A stretch of DNA of 64,000 bases from Alcanivorax sp. DP30 (GTDB lineage: Bacteria > Pseudomonadota > Gammaproteobacteria > Pseudomonadales > Alcanivoracaceae). Position 1 is the stretch's first letter; each line of letters begins with the position of its first letter. Shown here piece after piece: positions 37,423 to 45,824 of the stretch. The translations under genes were made by a program, and so were the position numbers. Location of the stretch: NCBI RefSeq assembly GCF_009882945.1, contig NZ_WTUY01000003.1, forward strand, positions 337,817-401,816. Reading direction: 5' to 3'. Under the pieces are notes generated by a model, which did no database searches, was not told the origin of the DNA, and saw only the letters and a program-made list of their open reading frames with translations.

Positions 37423-39274
37423 TGTTTTTCTCATCCGCTTCTTTTGCTTCAAGTATATGATCAACCCAGTCCTGACGCCCAACAGCTTTAAGCTGAGCAA
37501 GCATTTTCTGAATATCAGGGTCATCCAGTGATGACTGCCGTACCGCAGCCTCAAGAAAGGGCAATGCTTTGATAGGCTCATGGGTATCATTAAATATATA
37601 TGCCGCGACACGTAAATACTCATGGGTTCGCAGCTTTGTTTTTCCCGTTATGATATCAATAACTCTCAGTACTTTTTTCTCATTATCAAACAATCCATAA
37701 TCGACATTGTTCAGCGTCACCCAAAGGACTCTTTTATTTTGCACCGTCATTGGAGCACGCTCCAAACGACCCAACAAAGCTTCCCAATCCTGCTCCGTCA
37801 CTGAACCTTTTATCGTCTTATAGATAACGACATTATTCATCAGCACAACAGAATCACTAATTCTGTCTGCACCTCTCTGACAAACATCAATAGCCATATT
37901 CAAATGAGGATCGTTCGAGCCTTTCTGCCGAAGCCTGAAGTGTGATGTGCAAAGGTTAATCCAGGCTCGCTCAGAATCACTGGCGACTCTCAAGTTATAT
38001 TCAGCCCTTCGCAACTCGTCACCCCAAATATAAGCGCGATATACGGCTGCACCAGCCTCCGCAATACAAATACTCGAAATCACACTTATCGCCAGCCATC
38101 TCGGACACTGCCTTGAACGCATCAGTGCCACGATTAATGCAATGATCGCCAGCACAAACCCGATCAACGGGAAATGATTCCTATGCTCAAACACCATCTC
38201 GAGCCCAATGACATTGCTGGTCAAGAAATGTCCCGCAAAAAAAAGCAACACACCAAGAGAGAATACGGGAAAGGCCTTACGCCAACGCCACGCAAGGTAC
38301 AGAAGCCCAGCCAAACCCACAATTGCCGGCATTGTCGTCTTCGGCTGCCAAAGATTTCGGGAAATTGCAAAATCATCATAGTTAAAAGGAAGCATTGAGG
38401 GCAGCGGGAGCAACAGTTGAGCCAGATACATCCACAGCACTCGGGCCTGGGTCATCAGCCTTTCAGCACTTGTAAATACTCTTCCCGGGTACCAGTCCGA
38501 ATGCCAGTAATACGGCACCACAACAAATAAATACGCGATCAGCCCCACAACAAAAAAGGTACCGTAAACATAACGCAAGAGTTTCTTTAACTTTTCCGCT
38601 TTAGCATCGAACCTCAACACCGTTAACTCAATTACCAGGCAATATACCGGCAACAGCACTGCATCTTCCTTACATGCAAAAGCAATCAACCCAAACAGGA
38701 TCACCAAAAAGCCGTAAACGCGACCTTTCTCACCCTTGATGTTCTGGTCACGAAAACACAGATATGACAGTAGTGACAGCACAACAAATAATGTGCTCAT
38801 GATTTGCATGCGCTGAACAATATATAAAACAGAAGAGACCTGAAGCGGGTGGATTGCCCAGATCAAGGCAAGTACTGGCGCGGCAATTCTTATTTCCCTT
38901 GGCGACCAGGCAGCCAAGCACAGAAGTTTTCGAAAGAAAAAAACCAGAGCAAAACCAGTCAAGGCATGGATAACAATGTTGGTAATTTTAAACGCAACAG
39001 GATCAAGCCCTGAACGCAGGATATCCAAGGCAAAGCTCAGCATCACCAATGGGCGCGTACCGCCACCTGGATCGAAGCTATAAGCTGCATAAAGCAGATC
39101 ATCGAGGCTTTTAATCTCAACAAGGTGCAGAGCACTGTTCTGAACGATACTTTGCATATCATCCAGCATAAATCCACCACCAAGCCCCGGAAGCAATACA
39201 ATCATTCCGCAAGTGGCCACCAAGAGCGCGAGCAAACAAGTCAAGCCCACCGACCAGCACTGCTTATTCTTCAA
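37415..39274 (-). CDS. GT-C/TMTC-like membrane glycosyltransferase with C-terminal helical repeats
   Basis: A 619-residue protein with about 10-12 hydrophobic segments in its first 425 residues. The first periplasmic loop reads GGGFMLDDMQSIVQNSAL (about 31-48), with the acidic pair expected of GT-C catalytic sites. RPLVMLSFAL (about 77-86) is also typical of TMTC-type enzymes. The last 190 residues are soluble and helical, resembling tetratricopeptide repeats. It is directly downstream of two pilin genes and overlaps a GT2 gene. I infer pilin or other surface-protein glycosylation; it is not similar by eye to PilO or PglL, which carry Wzy_C domains. Confidence 0.7.
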   Translation of the reverse strand: MKNKQCWSVGLTCLLALLVATCGMIVLLPGLGGGFMLDDMQSIVQNSALHLVEIKSLDDLLYAAYSFDPGGGTRPLVMLSFALDILRSGLDPVAFKITNIVIHALTGFALVFFFRKLLCLAAWSPREIRIAAPVLALIWAIHPLQVSSVLYIVQRMQIMSTLFVVLSLLSYLCFRDQNIKGEKGRVYGFLVILFGLIAFACKEDAVLLPVYCLVIELTVLRFDAKAEKLKKLLRYVYGTFFVVGLIAYLFVVVPYYWHSDWYPGRVFTSAERLMTQARVLWMYLAQLLLPLPSMLPFNYDDFAISRNLWQPKTTMPAIVGLAGLLYLAWRWRKAFPVFSLGVLLFFAGHFLTSNVIGLEMVFEHRNHFPLIGFVLAIIALIVALMRSRQCPRWLAISVISSICIAEAGAAVYRAYIWGDELRRAEYNLRVASDSERAWINLCTSHFRLRQKGSNDPHLNMAIDVCQRGADRISDSVVLMNNVVIYKTIKGSVTEQDWEALLGRLERAPMTVQNKRVLWVTLNNVDYGLFDNEKKVLRVIDIITGKTKLRTHEYLRVAAYIFNDTHEPIKALPFLEAAVRQSSLDDPDIQKMLAQLKAVGRQDWVDHILEAKEADEKNND

Positions 39275-39340
39275 GTGAATCGCCTTTTACTTACTACCCA
39301 AAAATGCATGGTTAACCACAAGCCAGCTCCCCACATACAC

Positions 39341-39364
39341 AAAAAGCGCCTTTCGGCGCTTTTT
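39341..39364 (-). terminator. Terminator after pilin gene 1
   Basis: Stem AAAAAGCGCC (39341-39350) with GGCGCTTTTT (39355-39364), loop of four. It sits 26 bp past the pilin stop and 67 bp before the GT-C start, so the GT-C gene may need its own promoter or read-through. Confidence 0.88.
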
Positions 39365-39389
39365 GCTGGTTCAGATAACCTTATGAATA

Positions 39390-39752
39390 TTAATCATTAA
39401 GGCGACAGGAACCTTTACCTGCATCACAAATGGTATCGTACTTCAGAGAGGCATTACCTTTTGTTGTCGCAGCGAAAGTAACAGAAGTACCGCCATTGTA
39501 GTCACTGGTTGCCAGCGCAGCACTAATGCTTTCACAAGCACTAGCTTCATATGCTGTGGGGGTACGGCTATCAGCCATATCGGCAACTGCGGTGCCCATG
39601 TAAGCCTTTGCTTCTGCCAGACAAGCGCCGTTGGCAGAACGCTGGGTGTAATCACGGTAGGCCGGCAGGGCAATGGCGGCCAGAATGCCGATAATCGCAA
39701 TTACGATCATCAGTTCGATAAGGGTGAAACCCTGTTGAGTTTGCTTCTTCAT
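39390..39752 (-). CDS. pilA: Type IV pilin (pilin gene 1)
   Basis: A 120-residue prepilin. The leader MKKQTQQG ends at the PilD cleavage site, followed by [24 protein letters not shown], the hydrophobic N-terminal helix; Glu5 of the mature protein is present. The mature form is only 112 residues, short for a type IVa major pilin. Cys pairs occur at CLAE/ACES and in the C-terminal CDAGKGSC, a very small disulfide loop. GGAGAGAACAC precedes the ATG at 39752. It is about 78% identical to the second pilin at 40120 (my count on the mature forms). A sigma54 motif lies upstream. Confidence 0.93.
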   Translation of the reverse strand: MKKQTQQGFTLIELMIVIAIIGILAAIALPAYRDYTQRSANGACLAEAKAYMGTAVADMADSRTPTAYEASACESISAALATSDYNGGTSVTFAATTKGNASLKYDTICDAGKGSCRLND

Positions 39753-39820
39753 GTGTTCTCTCCAATCATTGGCAAATCTTGTAATGAGCTCACCCCCGGC
39801 GAGCATCTACTATGAGCTAA

Positions 39821-39836
39821 TGCAGGTAGCGGGCCA
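39821..39836 (-). promoter_or_regulatory. Sigma54 promoter of pilin gene 1
   Basis: The minus strand reads TGGCCCGCTACCTGCA, which fits the -24/-12 consensus TGGCAC-N5-TTGCA in GG and GC spacing. It lies about 70 bp before the pilin start. Pseudomonas pilA uses the same sigma factor with PilSR. Confidence 0.82.
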
Positions 39837-39947
39837 ACTTTTTTCCGGACACCTTCAAGCCAACTGAGCAAGCCGATTTTACTGGATTGGCATCCTTTTC
39901 CACCTCTCCCCACCCTACCGAAAAGCGGCACTTTCAGCCCCAAAAGT

Positions 39948-39960
39948 GACAATTCTTGTC
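39948..39960. promoter_or_regulatory. Palindrome upstream of pilin 1 (possible PilR site)
   Basis: GACAATTCTTGTC is a perfect 5-bp inverted repeat around TTC, about 112 bp upstream of the -24 element, the distance at which enhancer-binding activators bind. The identity of the binding protein is a guess. Confidence 0.35.
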
Positions 39961-40071
39961 GGCCTCATGCAAGAAACGTCACCTTCACCCCCCCTCTCCC
40001 TTCTCTCGGCCAAGCTCCTCCCAATGAAGCTCCAAACCACAACAACACTCTCGAGCAGTTTAACTCATACG

Positions 40072-40097
40072 AAAAAAGCGCCTTTCGGCGCCCTTTT
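40072..40097 (-). terminator. Terminator after pilin gene 2
   Basis: Stem GGCGC/GCGCC with a GAAA loop on the minus strand, followed by six T. It lies 23 bp past the pilin 2 stop codon. It closely copies the terminator after pilin 1, which suggests the gene and its terminator were duplicated together. Confidence 0.85.
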
Positions 40098-40119
40098 ACC
40101 CCCTGCTTAATGCCCGAAT

Positions 40120-40485
40120 CTAGTTATCGAGTCGGCAAGAGCCTTTCCCTGCATCACAAATGGTGTCTGCCAGGAGGCTTGCATTCCCTTTGCTGGTAGC
40201 ATTAAAGGTAACCGATGATCCAGAGTTATAGTCAGCCGTGGCCAACGATATGGCGGTGGTGCTGTCACAGGCTGTGGGCATGTAGGCGGTAGGATTTCGA
40301 CTATCAGCCATATCCGCAACGGCCGTCCCCATGTAAGCCTTTGCTTCGGCAAGACAAGCACCATTAGCGGATTTTTGCGTATAGTTGTGGTACGCCGGCA
40401 ATGCGATAGCGGCCAAAATGCCAATAATGGCAACTACAATCATCAGTTCGATGAGAGTAAACCCCCGTTTTTTGCTCATCTCCAT
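40120..40485 (-). CDS. Type IV pilin (pilin gene 2)
   Basis: A 121-residue prepilin: short leader MEMSKKRG, then [16 protein letters not shown] and the conserved mature helix. Mature Glu5 is present. The C-terminal [10 protein letters not shown] is shared with pilin 1; differences cluster in residues 61-72 and 79-98 of the mature protein. Start 40485 (an ATG at 40479 would shorten the leader to six residues). It is divergent from pilB, like pilA in Pseudomonas, and carries the same sigma54 motif as pilin 1. Both genes look intact, so neither is a clear silent copy. Confidence 0.93.
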   Translation of the reverse strand: MEMSKKRGFTLIELMIVVAIIGILAAIALPAYHNYTQKSANGACLAEAKAYMGTAVADMADSRNPTAYMPTACDSTTAISLATADYNSGSSVTFNATSKGNASLLADTICDAGKGSCRLDN

Positions 40486-40553
40486 CCGAGCCCCCAATCA
40501 TTCTGCACTATTATTATTCGAGTCAGCCAAGGCCAATCTCTGGTATTAACCAA

Positions 40554-40569
40554 TGCAGTTAGCGGGCCA
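40554..40569 (-). promoter_or_regulatory. Sigma54 promoter of pilin gene 2
   Basis: TGGCCCGCTAACTGCA on the minus strand, one base different from the element of pilin 1 and at a similar distance (about 70 bp) from the start. The flanks TT and TTGG/TTAG differ, so selection on the element, or recent duplication, is implied. Confidence 0.82.
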
Positions 40570-40866
40570 AATCTGGAATAAGGAGTGCCAGCGACACCGG
40601 CGACAACAGAAGCAGCCTGACCCCACGACATATGTAACTCATCGCAAGACAGCCCTGCCAAACAAAAAGTGCCGAAATTCGTCAGAAGCCCGCAGAAACC
40701 GTCACCAGAACAGTCAAAGCGCCAATCCTTCAACCATCAGGTGAAATAAATGTGGCAAGGCGCTGATTTTTAGGGTTACAGGCTTCACTGTACCCCCATC
40801 ACGGGGTATGTTAAGAATAAATTCTTGGGCACCCCCACAACTCTAAGCATAAACAAGCAGGTTGCC

Positions 40867-42573
40867 ATGACGTCTCAAAACATCCCTTTCAGCGGTCTCC
40901 CACTGCGCCTGATCCGCCAGGAACTGCTGTCCCAGGACGAAGCCCGATCAGCCATAGATCAGGCAAGACAGGATCGTGTGAGCCTTATCCAGCATCTGGT
41001 AGGTAGCGGCAAGGTGGCCTCTACCGCGCTCGCCTGCACCGCTGCGGAAGAATTTGGCGACCCGGTTCTTGACCTCTCGGCGTTTTCACGGGATAGCCTG
41101 GTCAAGGATCTGGTAGACCCAAAGCTGATCACCAAACACCATGTCCTGCCTCTTTTCAGGCGGGGCAGCCGCTTGTTTGTGGCGGTTTCTGACCCGACCA
41201 ACCTGCCCGCCCTGGAAGAAATACGCTTCAACACTGGCCTTAACGTAGAAACGGTCATTGTTGAAGAAGACAAGCTCACACGCTTGATTGATAACCTGGA
41301 GTCTGAAGCGGAAGGCTCTGCTTTTGATGATCTGGATGAGGGTCTTGAGGACCTGGATGTTTCCGCTGCGGAAGAGAAAAAGGACGAAACCCAATCCGGC
41401 TCGGATGATGCTCCGATTGTTCGCTTTGTCAACAAGCTACTCCTGGATGCCATCAAGGGCGGCGCCTCGGATTTGCACTTTGAACCCTACGAAAAGACCT
41501 ACCGGGTTCGTTTCCGTCAGGATGGCATCCTGCAGACTGTCTCCAAACCTCCAATCAATATTGCCAGCAAACTTTCGGCACGCCTCAAGGTCATGTCTCG
41601 GCTGGACATCTCGGAACGTCGCGTTCCCCAGGATGGCCGGATCAAGCTCAAGATCTCCAAAACCCGCGCTATCGATTTCCGCGTGAACACCTGCCCCACT
41701 CTTTTTGGAGAGAAAATCGTGTTGCGGATTCTTGACCCCGAATCCGCCAAGATGGGCATTGATGCGCTTGGCTATGAGGATGCCCAGAAACAGCTGTATA
41801 TGGATGCTCTGCACAAGCCTCAGGGCATGATTCTGGTAACGGGCCCTACTGGGTCAGGCAAGACCGTCTCTCTCTATACCGGTGTTAATATCCTCAATAC
41901 ACCAGAGCGAAATATTTCCACCGCAGAAGACCCCGTTGAAATCAATCTTGATGGCGTTAATCAGGTCAATGTTAACCCCAAGCAAGGAATGGATTTCTCC
42001 GCAGCACTACGCGCCTTCCTCCGCCAGGATCCGGATATCATCCTGGTTGGCGAGATTCGTGACCTGGAAACCGCCAACATTGCCATCAAGGCGGCCCAGA
42101 CTGGGCACTTGGTGTTATCCACACTGCACACCAACAGCGCACCAGAAACGCTGACTCGTCTTCGCAATATGGGGGTACCCTCCTTTAATATTGCTACATC
42201 CGTTATCCTTATCATTGCACAACGACTTGCTCGCAGACTTTGCGAACACTGCAAGACCGTTGTTGATGTCCCTGAGCAATCCCTGCTTGAGATGGGTTTC
42301 ACCGACACAGACATCAAGTCAGGGTTTACTGTTTATGGCCCAACAGGTTGCGAGAAATGCACGAACGGTTATAAAGGCCGGGTTGGGATCTACGAAGTGG
42401 TCAAGATTACCGATGGGGTTTCCCGGATCATCATGCAAGAGGGCAACTCCCTGGAAATTGGCGACCAGTGCAGAAAAGAAGGTTTCAATGACCTGTATCG
42501 TTCAGGTCTGATAAAAGTCATGCATGGCGTGACAAGCCTTGAAGAAGTCAGCCGTGTAACGAGTGGACATTGA
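40867..42573 (+). CDS. pilB: Type IV pilus assembly ATPase PilB
   Basis: Cytoplasmic hexameric ATPase that drives pilus extension. The 568-residue product has an N-terminal MshEN/GSPII_E domain (about 30-160), an acidic linker, and the ATPase domain with Walker A GPTGSGKT (about 325-332), the Asp box near 350 and DPDIILVGEIRD (about 389-400). A zinc-binding Cys set follows (CEHCK and CEKC, about 458-498). Its length fits the pseudomonad protein. Start MTSQNIPF at 40867; a longer frame to 40825 lacks similarity. It is followed by pilC and pilD with gaps of under ten bases. Confidence 0.97.
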   Translation: MTSQNIPFSGLPLRLIRQELLSQDEARSAIDQARQDRVSLIQHLVGSGKVASTALACTAAEEFGDPVLDLSAFSRDSLVKDLVDPKLITKHHVLPLFRRGSRLFVAVSDPTNLPALEEIRFNTGLNVETVIVEEDKLTRLIDNLESEAEGSAFDDLDEGLEDLDVSAAEEKKDETQSGSDDAPIVRFVNKLLLDAIKGGASDLHFEPYEKTYRVRFRQDGILQTVSKPPINIASKLSARLKVMSRLDISERRVPQDGRIKLKISKTRAIDFRVNTCPTLFGEKIVLRILDPESAKMGIDALGYEDAQKQLYMDALHKPQGMILVTGPTGSGKTVSLYTGVNILNTPERNISTAEDPVEINLDGVNQVNVNPKQGMDFSAALRAFLRQDPDIILVGEIRDLETANIAIKAAQTGHLVLSTLHTNSAPETLTRLRNMGVPSFNIATSVILIIAQRLARRLCEHCKTVVDVPEQSLLEMGFTDTDIKSGFTVYGPTGCEKCTNGYKGRVGIYEVVKITDGVSRIIMQEGNSLEIGDQCRKEGFNDLYRSGLIKVMHGVTSLEEVSRVTSGH

Positions 42574-42575
42574 TT

Positions 42576-43799
42576 ATGGCCAACAAATCAGCACAACAAA
42601 ACGTCACTTTCCTTTACGAGGGAGTCGACCGCAGGGGAGCCCGGGTCAAGGGCGAGGCCAGCGGCAAGGCTCCGTCCTTTGTTCGCGCCGAACTTCGCAA
42701 ACAGGGTATTAATGCCAAGAAAGTCGTCAGAAAGCGGGAAATCAACATTGGCGGCAAGAAGAAAATCAAAAGTATTGATATCACTATTTTCACCCGGCAA
42801 TTAGCGACCATGATGAAAGCGGGTGTGCCGCTCGTTCAGGCCTTTGAGATTGTGGCTGACGGTCTGGACAACCCATCCATGAAAGAGCTGGTCCTGAGGC
42901 TCAAGGTAGATGTGGAAGCCGGTAGTAACTTTGCCGGCGCGCTGGAAAAGCATCCCGACCAATTTGATGATCTATACTGCAGCCTGATTGACGCTGGCGA
43001 ACAATCCGGTGCACTGGAAACCATGCTGGACAGGGTGGCCATCTACAAGGAAAAGAGCGAGGCGCTCAAGCAAAAGATCAAGAAGGCGATGAAATACCCC
43101 ATGTTCGTGGTCGGTGCCGCAGCCATCGTGACCTCTATCTTGCTGCTTAAGGTGGTTCCCGTATTTGAGGAGTTGTTCGCCGGATTTGGAGCTGAACTAC
43201 CTGCCTTTACACAATTTGTTATCGGTCTTTCCCGAGGCCTGCAAGCGCACTTCCTGTTAATCATCGTTATCTTTGTTATGTTTGTTGTCGGCTTTTCTCA
43301 GCTGAAAAAACGTTCCCAGGCATTTGCCGATGCGATTGACAGATTATTACTGCGACTTCCTATTGTCGGTGATCTGACCTTGAAATCGACTATTGCAAGA
43401 TATGCACGAACGCTTTCCACCACTTTCTCTGCAGGGGTGCCCTTGATTGAGGCTCTGGATACCTGCGCCGGAGCAACAGGCAACGCCGTATACCGAAAGG
43501 CTGTCCTGCAAGTAAAAGAAGATGTTTCCACTGGCCAACAACTCCAATTTGCCATGCGCGCAACGGGGGTATTCCCAGCGATGGCTCTTCAAATGACAGC
43601 CATTGGTGAAGAATCCGGCGCCTTGGATGCCATGTTGGAAAAAGTGGCCATCTATTACGAAGAGGAAGTCGACAATGCCGTCGACGGTCTCACCAGCATG
43701 ATGGAGCCGATGATCATGGCGGTTCTAGGCGTGGTAATCGGCGGCTTGATCATCGCCATGTACATGCCAATCTTCCAGATGGGTAACGTTGTAGGCTAA
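42576..43799 (+). CDS. pilC: Type IV pilus inner-membrane platform protein PilC
   Basis: Polytopic platform protein that links the PilB/PilT motors to pilin insertion. The 407-residue product has two GSPII_F repeats (about 73-195 and 276-398) and hydrophobic helices near 170-195, 220-245 and 375-400. The motif FTRQLATMMKAGVPLVQAFE (named here by position about 73-92) opens the first repeat, and GEESGALDAMLEKVA closes the second. It starts two bases after the pilB stop. ATG at 42576; the TTG two codons earlier overlaps the pilB stop. Confidence 0.97.
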   Translation: MANKSAQQNVTFLYEGVDRRGARVKGEASGKAPSFVRAELRKQGINAKKVVRKREINIGGKKKIKSIDITIFTRQLATMMKAGVPLVQAFEIVADGLDNPSMKELVLRLKVDVEAGSNFAGALEKHPDQFDDLYCSLIDAGEQSGALETMLDRVAIYKEKSEALKQKIKKAMKYPMFVVGAAAIVTSILLLKVVPVFEELFAGFGAELPAFTQFVIGLSRGLQAHFLLIIVIFVMFVVGFSQLKKRSQAFADAIDRLLLRLPIVGDLTLKSTIARYARTLSTTFSAGVPLIEALDTCAGATGNAVYRKAVLQVKEDVSTGQQLQFAMRATGVFPAMALQMTAIGEESGALDAMLEKVAIYYEEEVDNAVDGLTSMMEPMIMAVLGVVIGGLIIAMYMPIFQMGNVVG

Positions 43800-43804
43800 T
43801 TATC

Positions 43805-44677
43805 TTGACTCAATTGCTGAACCTTCTTGAAGCAAGCCCAACCTTTCTGGTTGGGCTTGCTGTTGTTTTGGGGCTGCTGGTTGGCAGCTTTCTCAACGTG
43901 GTCATTTATCGCCTGCCGGAGATGATGCAGCGGGAATGGCGGGCCGAGGCACGCGAGATTCTCGAGTTGCCGGAAGAGGAAGAACAACCGGTCTTCAATC
44001 TGGTGACCCCGCGCTCCCGTTGCCCCAAATGTGGCCACGCCATTGCCTGGTACGAAAATGTGCCGGTGGTGAGCTGGCTTGCTCTGGGTGGCAAATGCAA
44101 GGAATGCCTTACGCCCATCAGCAAGCGCTACCCCTTGATTGAAATTACCAGCGGTGTGCTGGCAGGCCTGTGCGCCTGGCACTTCGGTTACGGCGGCTGG
44201 CTGCTGTTTACCCTGTTCGCGTCCTGGTTGCTGCTGGCCGCAGCCATGATTGATGCGGATACCACCCTGCTGCCGGACTCCATGACGCTGCTGCTGCTGT
44301 GGGCTGGCCTGCTGGCCGCCTTGCTGGGGGTATCACCAGTTTCCCTGCAAGATGCCGTTATCGGTGCCATGGCGGGGTATTTGTCCTTGTGGAGTGTGTA
44401 TTGGCTGTTCAAGCTGATGACCGGCAAGGAAGGCATGGGCTTCGGAGATTTCAAGCTGCTGGCTGCACTGGGGGCGTTCGTGGGCTGGCAGTACCTCCCC
44501 CTGATCATCCTGCTTTCTTCCGTGGTTGGGCTGGTTTTTGCTGTAGCGGGAATGCTGTTTGGTGGCGAGAAACGCACCCAGATTCCCTTCGGCCCCTACC
44601 TGGCCACCGCTGGCTGGATCGCCCTGCTGTGGGGCGATACCATCGTCAGTTCGTACCTGGGCATGTACAAACTCTAA
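43805..44677 (+). CDS. pilD: Prepilin leader peptidase/N-methyltransferase PilD
   Basis: Membrane aspartic protease that cleaves prepilins after Gly and methylates the new Phe1. The 290-residue product has the methylase domain with two CxxC pairs (Cys73/76 and Cys98/101). The catalytic aspartates are Asp150 in AAMID and Asp215 in GMGFGDFK. Seven to eight hydrophobic segments are visible. The TTG start at 43805 lies five bases after the pilC stop; no good ATG precedes the conserved GSFLNVVIYRLP region. Substrates include the two pilins encoded nearby. Confidence 0.96.
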   Translation: MTQLLNLLEASPTFLVGLAVVLGLLVGSFLNVVIYRLPEMMQREWRAEAREILELPEEEEQPVFNLVTPRSRCPKCGHAIAWYENVPVVSWLALGGKCKECLTPISKRYPLIEITSGVLAGLCAWHFGYGGWLLFTLFASWLLLAAAMIDADTTLLPDSMTLLLLWAGLLAALLGVSPVSLQDAVIGAMAGYLSLWSVYWLFKLMTGKEGMGFGDFKLLAALGAFVGWQYLPLIILLSSVVGLVFAVAGMLFGGEKRTQIPFGPYLATAGWIALLWGDTIVSSYLGMYKL

Positions 44678-44760
44678 TTCACATCAACACGGCTTCAGAA
44701 AACACGCAGGCATATCAGCGCCCGCTGCGTGATGCCTGTTGCTTGCAAGTGGAATTCATC

Positions 44761-45363
44761 ATGTTTGTTGTAGGGCTGACTGGCGGTATTGGTAGCGGCA
44801 AGACTGCAGCTACCGATTACCTGGCGACAAAGGGGGTTACCATTGTGGATGCGGATCTGGCATCTCGAGTGGTAGTTGAGGCGGGCAAACCAGCGCTCAA
44901 GGCCATTACAGAACGCTTTGGCAGTCATGTGATAGCCAAAGATGGCGCACTGGATCGCCGAGCCTTGCGCGAGATCGTATTTGCCGACCCGGAGGCGCTA
45001 AAGGCACTGGAAGGCATTACCCACCCAGCCATTGGCCAGGAGCTGCGGAATCAGATTGCGGCCAGCAAGTCTCCCTACACCGTTCTGGTGTCACCCCTGC
45101 TGTTCGAAACCAGCCAGAAGGATCTGGTGCATCGTACTCTGGTGATTGATGCGCCGGCAGAGCTGCAGGTAAAGCGCACCATGGCCCGGGATCATGTACC
45201 TGAGGAACAGGTGGCCGCCATCATGAAAGCCCAGCTGGAGCGCACCCAGCGGCTGGATCAGACGGATGACGTGGTCGAGAACCATGGCTCGCTGGAGAAG
45301 CTGCACGGAGAGCTGGATGTGCTACACAAGCTCTATCTCGAACTGGCCGACAATCATTCTTGA
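44761..45363 (+). CDS. coaE: Dephospho-CoA kinase
   Basis: Last enzyme of coenzyme A synthesis. The 200-residue product has the P-loop GLTGGIGSGKT (5-15), the DADLASR segment (about 31-37) and the lid with RQ/RLDQTDDVVEN near the C-terminus. The start MFVVGLTGG at 44761 follows GGAATTC. Position after pilD and before yacG is conserved in pseudomonads. The stop codon is followed immediately by a TGACGCC heptamer array. Confidence 0.97.
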   Translation: MFVVGLTGGIGSGKTAATDYLATKGVTIVDADLASRVVVEAGKPALKAITERFGSHVIAKDGALDRRALREIVFADPEALKALEGITHPAIGQELRNQIAASKSPYTVLVSPLLFETSQKDLVHRTLVIDAPAELQVKRTMARDHVPEEQVAAIMKAQLERTQRLDQTDDVVENHGSLEKLHGELDVLHKLYLELADNHS

Positions 45364-45391
45364 TGACGCCTGACGCCTGACGCCTGACGCC
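45364..45391. repeat. Perfect 7-bp tandem repeat (TGACGCC x4)
   Basis: Four exact copies of TGACGCC begin at the base after the coaE stop codon. No partner array lies nearby. The next gene, yacG, begins 55 bp later. Confidence 0.95.
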
Positions 45392-45446
45392 AAAAGCGTT
45401 AAGATCCCGCTCCTTGCTGTCCACAATCTACGGCCAACGGATCCTC

Positions 45447-45632
45447 ATGACCGACAAGACCACCCAGACCTACCCCTGCCCTCAATGCAAGACACTCACC
45501 CGCTGGGACAATAATCCCTGGCGGCCGTTCTGCTGTGAGCGCTGCAAATTGATTGATCTTGGGGACTGGGCGGCGGAGCGGCATGCGATTCCGGGGGATC
45601 CGGAAATGCCGGGAAGGGATTTCGAGGAGTAA
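45447..45632 (+). CDS. yacG: DNA gyrase inhibitor YacG (zinc protein)
   Basis: A 61-residue zinc protein that in E. coli binds GyrB and blocks DNA gyrase. The zinc ligands are Cys11 and Cys14 (CPQC) and Cys29/30 with Cys33 (CCERC), and the [12 protein letters not shown] tail is typical. The ATG at 45447 follows CGGATC. Small size and the coaE-yacG order agree with the family. Confidence 0.93.
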   Translation: MTDKTTQTYPCPQCKTLTRWDNNPWRPFCCERCKLIDLGDWAAERHAIPGDPEMPGRDFEE

Positions 45633-45649
45633 CCCCTCGCACCGCGCTG

Positions 45650-45821
45650 CTGTAGGAGCCTGCCTGCAGGCGATCCGAGCGACGGCGAAGCCCTGTAGAA
45701 GGGCCAACTTGTTAGCCGAATGAAGCGGTGACCTTCTACAGAGCCCTCCTAATCTTCGAAGCGCGTTTCCGGAATCCTTAACTCGCTTGGGCTCGGATCG
45801 CTTGCAGGCAAGCTCCTACAG
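45650..45821. repeat. Large REP doublet with inner hairpin
   Basis: Outer arms 45650-45680 and 45791-45821 are inverted copies of a 31-bp REP-like unit with a few mismatches. Inside lies a second inverted element (45693-45741) that starts and ends with CTGTAGAAGG and its complement and contains GCCAACTTGTTAGCCG. The inner core recurs at 18496. No gene is seen. Confidence 0.85.
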
Positions 45822-45824
45822 CAG

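Noticed and set aside
45364-45391. CRISPR-like array
   Set aside because: Units are 7 bp and contiguous, without spacers.
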